Shown one piece after another: positions 62,818 through 64,000 of a stretch of 64,000 bases of DNA; the stretch's first letter is position 1; each line of letters opens with the position of its first letter. A program made the translations under genes and the position numbers. The DNA lies in the NCBI RefSeq assembly GCF_012927085.1, contig NZ_JABBFX010000002.1, positions 744,001-808,000 on the forward strand. Reading direction: 5' to 3'. The notes beneath the pieces are model-generated. The model ran no database searches and was not told the DNA's origin. It saw nothing but the letters and a program-made list of their open reading frames with translations. Source of the stretch: Ramlibacter agri (lineage in GTDB: Bacteria; Pseudomonadota; Gammaproteobacteria; Burkholderiales; Burkholderiaceae_C).

Positions 62818-62939
62818 GCGGACTTCCGGACGCGAAGGTCGCAAAAGAACGCAAAAGCTCGCAAAAAAAATCCAATTTAATTGGATGTCCTTTTGCGACT
62901 TTTGCGTAACCTTCGCGACCTTCGCGTCCGGAAGTCCGC
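62818..62939. repeat. 122-base near-perfect palindrome between convergent genes
   Basis: Arms 62818-62842 and 62915-62939 are 25 exact pairs. The centre ATCCAATT-T-AATTGGAT (62870-62886) is a second perfect inverted repeat. Between them the arms carry diverged CGCAAAAG direct repeats and an A8 run (62863-62870). It lies between the cupin stop (62815) and the GST stop (62942) and probably acts as a bidirectional terminator. It has the form of a dispersed intergenic repeat. Confidence 0.85.
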
Positions 62940-62941
62940 CT

Positions 62942-63598
62942 TCAAAACTCCGCATCGAGCTCATCGATCTCGTCGGGCTCCTGCTTCGCCGCCGCCACCC
63001 ATTCCTTCATGGCCGGCAGCTCCATGATGCGCTTGCAGTAGGCGGCGCTGGCCTTGTCGATGGCCACGTCGTAGCTGAGGAGCCGCGTCACCACCGGTGC
63101 GTACATCGCATCGGCCAGGCAGGGCTGCTTGCCGAACAGGAAGGGGCCCCCATAGCGCTCGAAGCAGTCGGCCCAGATCGCCAGGATGCGGTCGATGTCG
63201 GCCTGCGCCCGCGACCACACCTTGAAGCCGGGAAAGCGGGCCTTGATGTTCATCGGCAAGGCGCTGCGCAGCGAGCTGAAGCCGGAATGCATCTCACCGC
63301 AGATCGCGCGGCAGTGGGCGCGGGCCTTGACGTCTGCCGGCAGCAGGCCGGCCCTGGGCTTGCGTTCGTGCAGGTATTCGCCGATGGCCAGGGTGTCCCA
63401 GACCTCGATGCCGTCGTGCAGGAGGGCCGGCACGCGCATGGAGGGCGCCAGCAGCAGGATTTCGGCCTTCATGGCCGGGTCGTCCGGCGGGATCACCTTC
63501 TCGGTGAATTCCAGGCCGGCCAGCTTGGCCATGAGCCAGCCCCGCAGGGCCCAGGCGCCGTAGTTCTTGCTGCTGATCGTGAGGACGGCTTTCGCCAT
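62942..63598 (-). CDS. glutathione S-transferase family protein
   Basis: 218 residues. Thioredoxin-fold N-terminus with SSKNYGAWALRGWLMAKLAG, the MRVPALLHDGIEVWDTLAIGEYLHE loop (cis-Pro and glutathione contact) and an all-helical C-terminal domain identify it. Detoxification or disulfide reactions of unknown substrate (YfcF-like). ATG 63598 is chosen; a longer frame adds a His/Arg-rich stretch. Convergent to the cupin gene across the palindrome. Confidence 0.87.
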   Translation of the reverse strand: MAKAVLTISSKNYGAWALRGWLMAKLAGLEFTEKVIPPDDPAMKAEILLLAPSMRVPALLHDGIEVWDTLAIGEYLHERKPRAGLLPADVKARAHCRAICGEMHSGFSSLRSALPMNIKARFPGFKVWSRAQADIDRILAIWADCFERYGGPFLFGKQPCLADAMYAPVVTRLLSYDVAIDKASAAYCKRIMELPAMKEWVAAAKQEPDEIDELDAEF

Positions 63599-63717
63599 GC
63601 TGCGCGCTCCAAGTCGGGGCTGCCTCCGTCCCCGGTGCGAGCAGTCCGAGCAAGCCTTGTGCCATGGCGGTGCACGGCTGGCCCGCAACTTGCCTCAGCC
63701 TGGGCGGAGGCAGCCCC

Positions 63718-64000
63718 ATGACGATGCTTTACCACGCCTACCAGGCCCACAGCAACGCGCTGTCGCCGCTGCGGCTGGCGGCCCAGCACCACAGCGCCCT
63801 GCTCTGGTGGCGGCAGACCGAAGGCAGCGCGATGCGCAAGGTCGCCGCGGCGCTGGAAGTGTTCTCGCGCCTGCGCCTGACGCACAGCCGCCCGGCCTAT
63901 GGCGTCACCCAGGTCGAGACGGATGGCGGGCCGCAGCCCGTCACCGAGGAGAAGGTGCTGTCGCTGCCCTTCGGCACCCTGCTGCGTTTCGCCAAGCCGG
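63718..64000 (+). CDS. phaZ: polyhydroxyalkanoate depolymerase, N-terminal part (gene runs past window)
   Basis: 94 codons are visible, starting MTMLYHAYQAHSNALSPLRLAAQ with a GGAGG site upstream and no stop before the window end. The sequence after AYGVTQVET and EEKVLSLPFGTLLRFAKP matches the N-terminal cap of intracellular PHA depolymerases seen in Burkholderiales. It would degrade stored polyhydroxybutyrate. The catalytic lipase-like box lies beyond the window, so the assignment is tentative. Confidence 0.6.
   Translation, partial: MTMLYHAYQAHSNALSPLRLAAQHHSALLWWRQTEGSAMRKVAAALEVFSRLRLTHSRPAYGVTQVETDGGPQPVTEEKVLSLPFGTLLRFAKP

Noticed and set aside
62710..62964. 84-codon minus-strand frame through the palindrome
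   Set aside because: Runs through a repeat and two gene ends; no ribosome-binding site and no similarity.
1..64000. CRISPR array, IS element, prophage or tRNA/rRNA gene
   Set aside because: No regularly spaced repeats, transposase, integrase, phage genes or RNA-gene structures were recognised by eye. A tRNA scan was not possible.

Overview
The window is a high-GC, gene-dense, repeat-poor piece of a betaproteobacterial chromosome. The gene set (Bug-type solute-binding protein, DctPQM TRAP system, ETF-ubiquinone oxidoreductase, rpsU followed by yqeY, an ImuA-ImuB-DnaE2 cassette, a PHA depolymerase-like gene) and GTG/TTG starts fit Burkholderiales, most likely Comamonadaceae of the Ramlibacter/Variovorax kind. 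The genus is an inference. No tRNA, rRNA, IS element, prophage, CRISPR array or disrupted gene was seen.

1-15148: nitrate assimilation. A NIT-ANTAR regulator (5' end outside the window) precedes an ABC nitrate importer (nrtABC-like). A divergently placed regulator with a degenerate receiver, an ANTAR domain and two PilJ modules sits between this importer and a long co-directional unit: nitrate/nitrite porter, nirB, a secreted PilJ-pair protein, nirD, assimilatory nitrate reductase, ybiB and siroheme cobA. Both transcription units begin with a sigma-54 type -24/-12 element followed a few bases later by two hairpins whose six-base loops have A at position 1 and G at position 4, the known RNA target of ANTAR proteins. 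In leader 1 the second hairpin is mutually exclusive with a strong U-tract terminator, so classical antitermination is readable from the sequence. Leader 2 has the two hairpins but no U-tract terminator, so its output mechanism is open. This regulon is the most interesting part of the window.

15159-20681: a 1270-residue membrane M48 metallopeptidase, an HI0933-type flavoprotein, and rpsU with its promoter. 20804-29033: yqeY, then the LexA-controlled imuA-imuB-dnaE2 mutasome (canonical SOS box), a divergent ABC exporter and a 3-methyladenine glycosylase. 29051-40537: DMT transporters (one behind a proline-rich leader peptide candidate), scoAB plus a domain-swapped class III CoA transferase with a divergent PAS-LuxR regulator, a chemoreceptor, AhpD-like, thioesterase and SDR genes, and ETF-QO. 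40734-43538: DctPQM TRAP transporter with an internal attenuator. 43581-50752: a minus-strand cluster (IclR, Bug protein, amidohydrolase, bicupin, PanE-like reductase, two-subunit class I hydratase, AdhP) that looks like an unassigned carboxylate pathway. 50808-55533: glycine cleavage genes gcvT-gcvH-gcvP behind a tandem glycine riboswitch. 55538-64000: MscS-type channel, lone receiver, FrnE-like DsbA, stress-type SDR with a DUF3606 gene, a small HExxH membrane protein, aroC, a cupin, a GST and the start of a PHA depolymerase.

Short palindromic repeats of two families lie between genes, and a 122-bp near-perfect palindrome separates the convergent cupin and GST genes.
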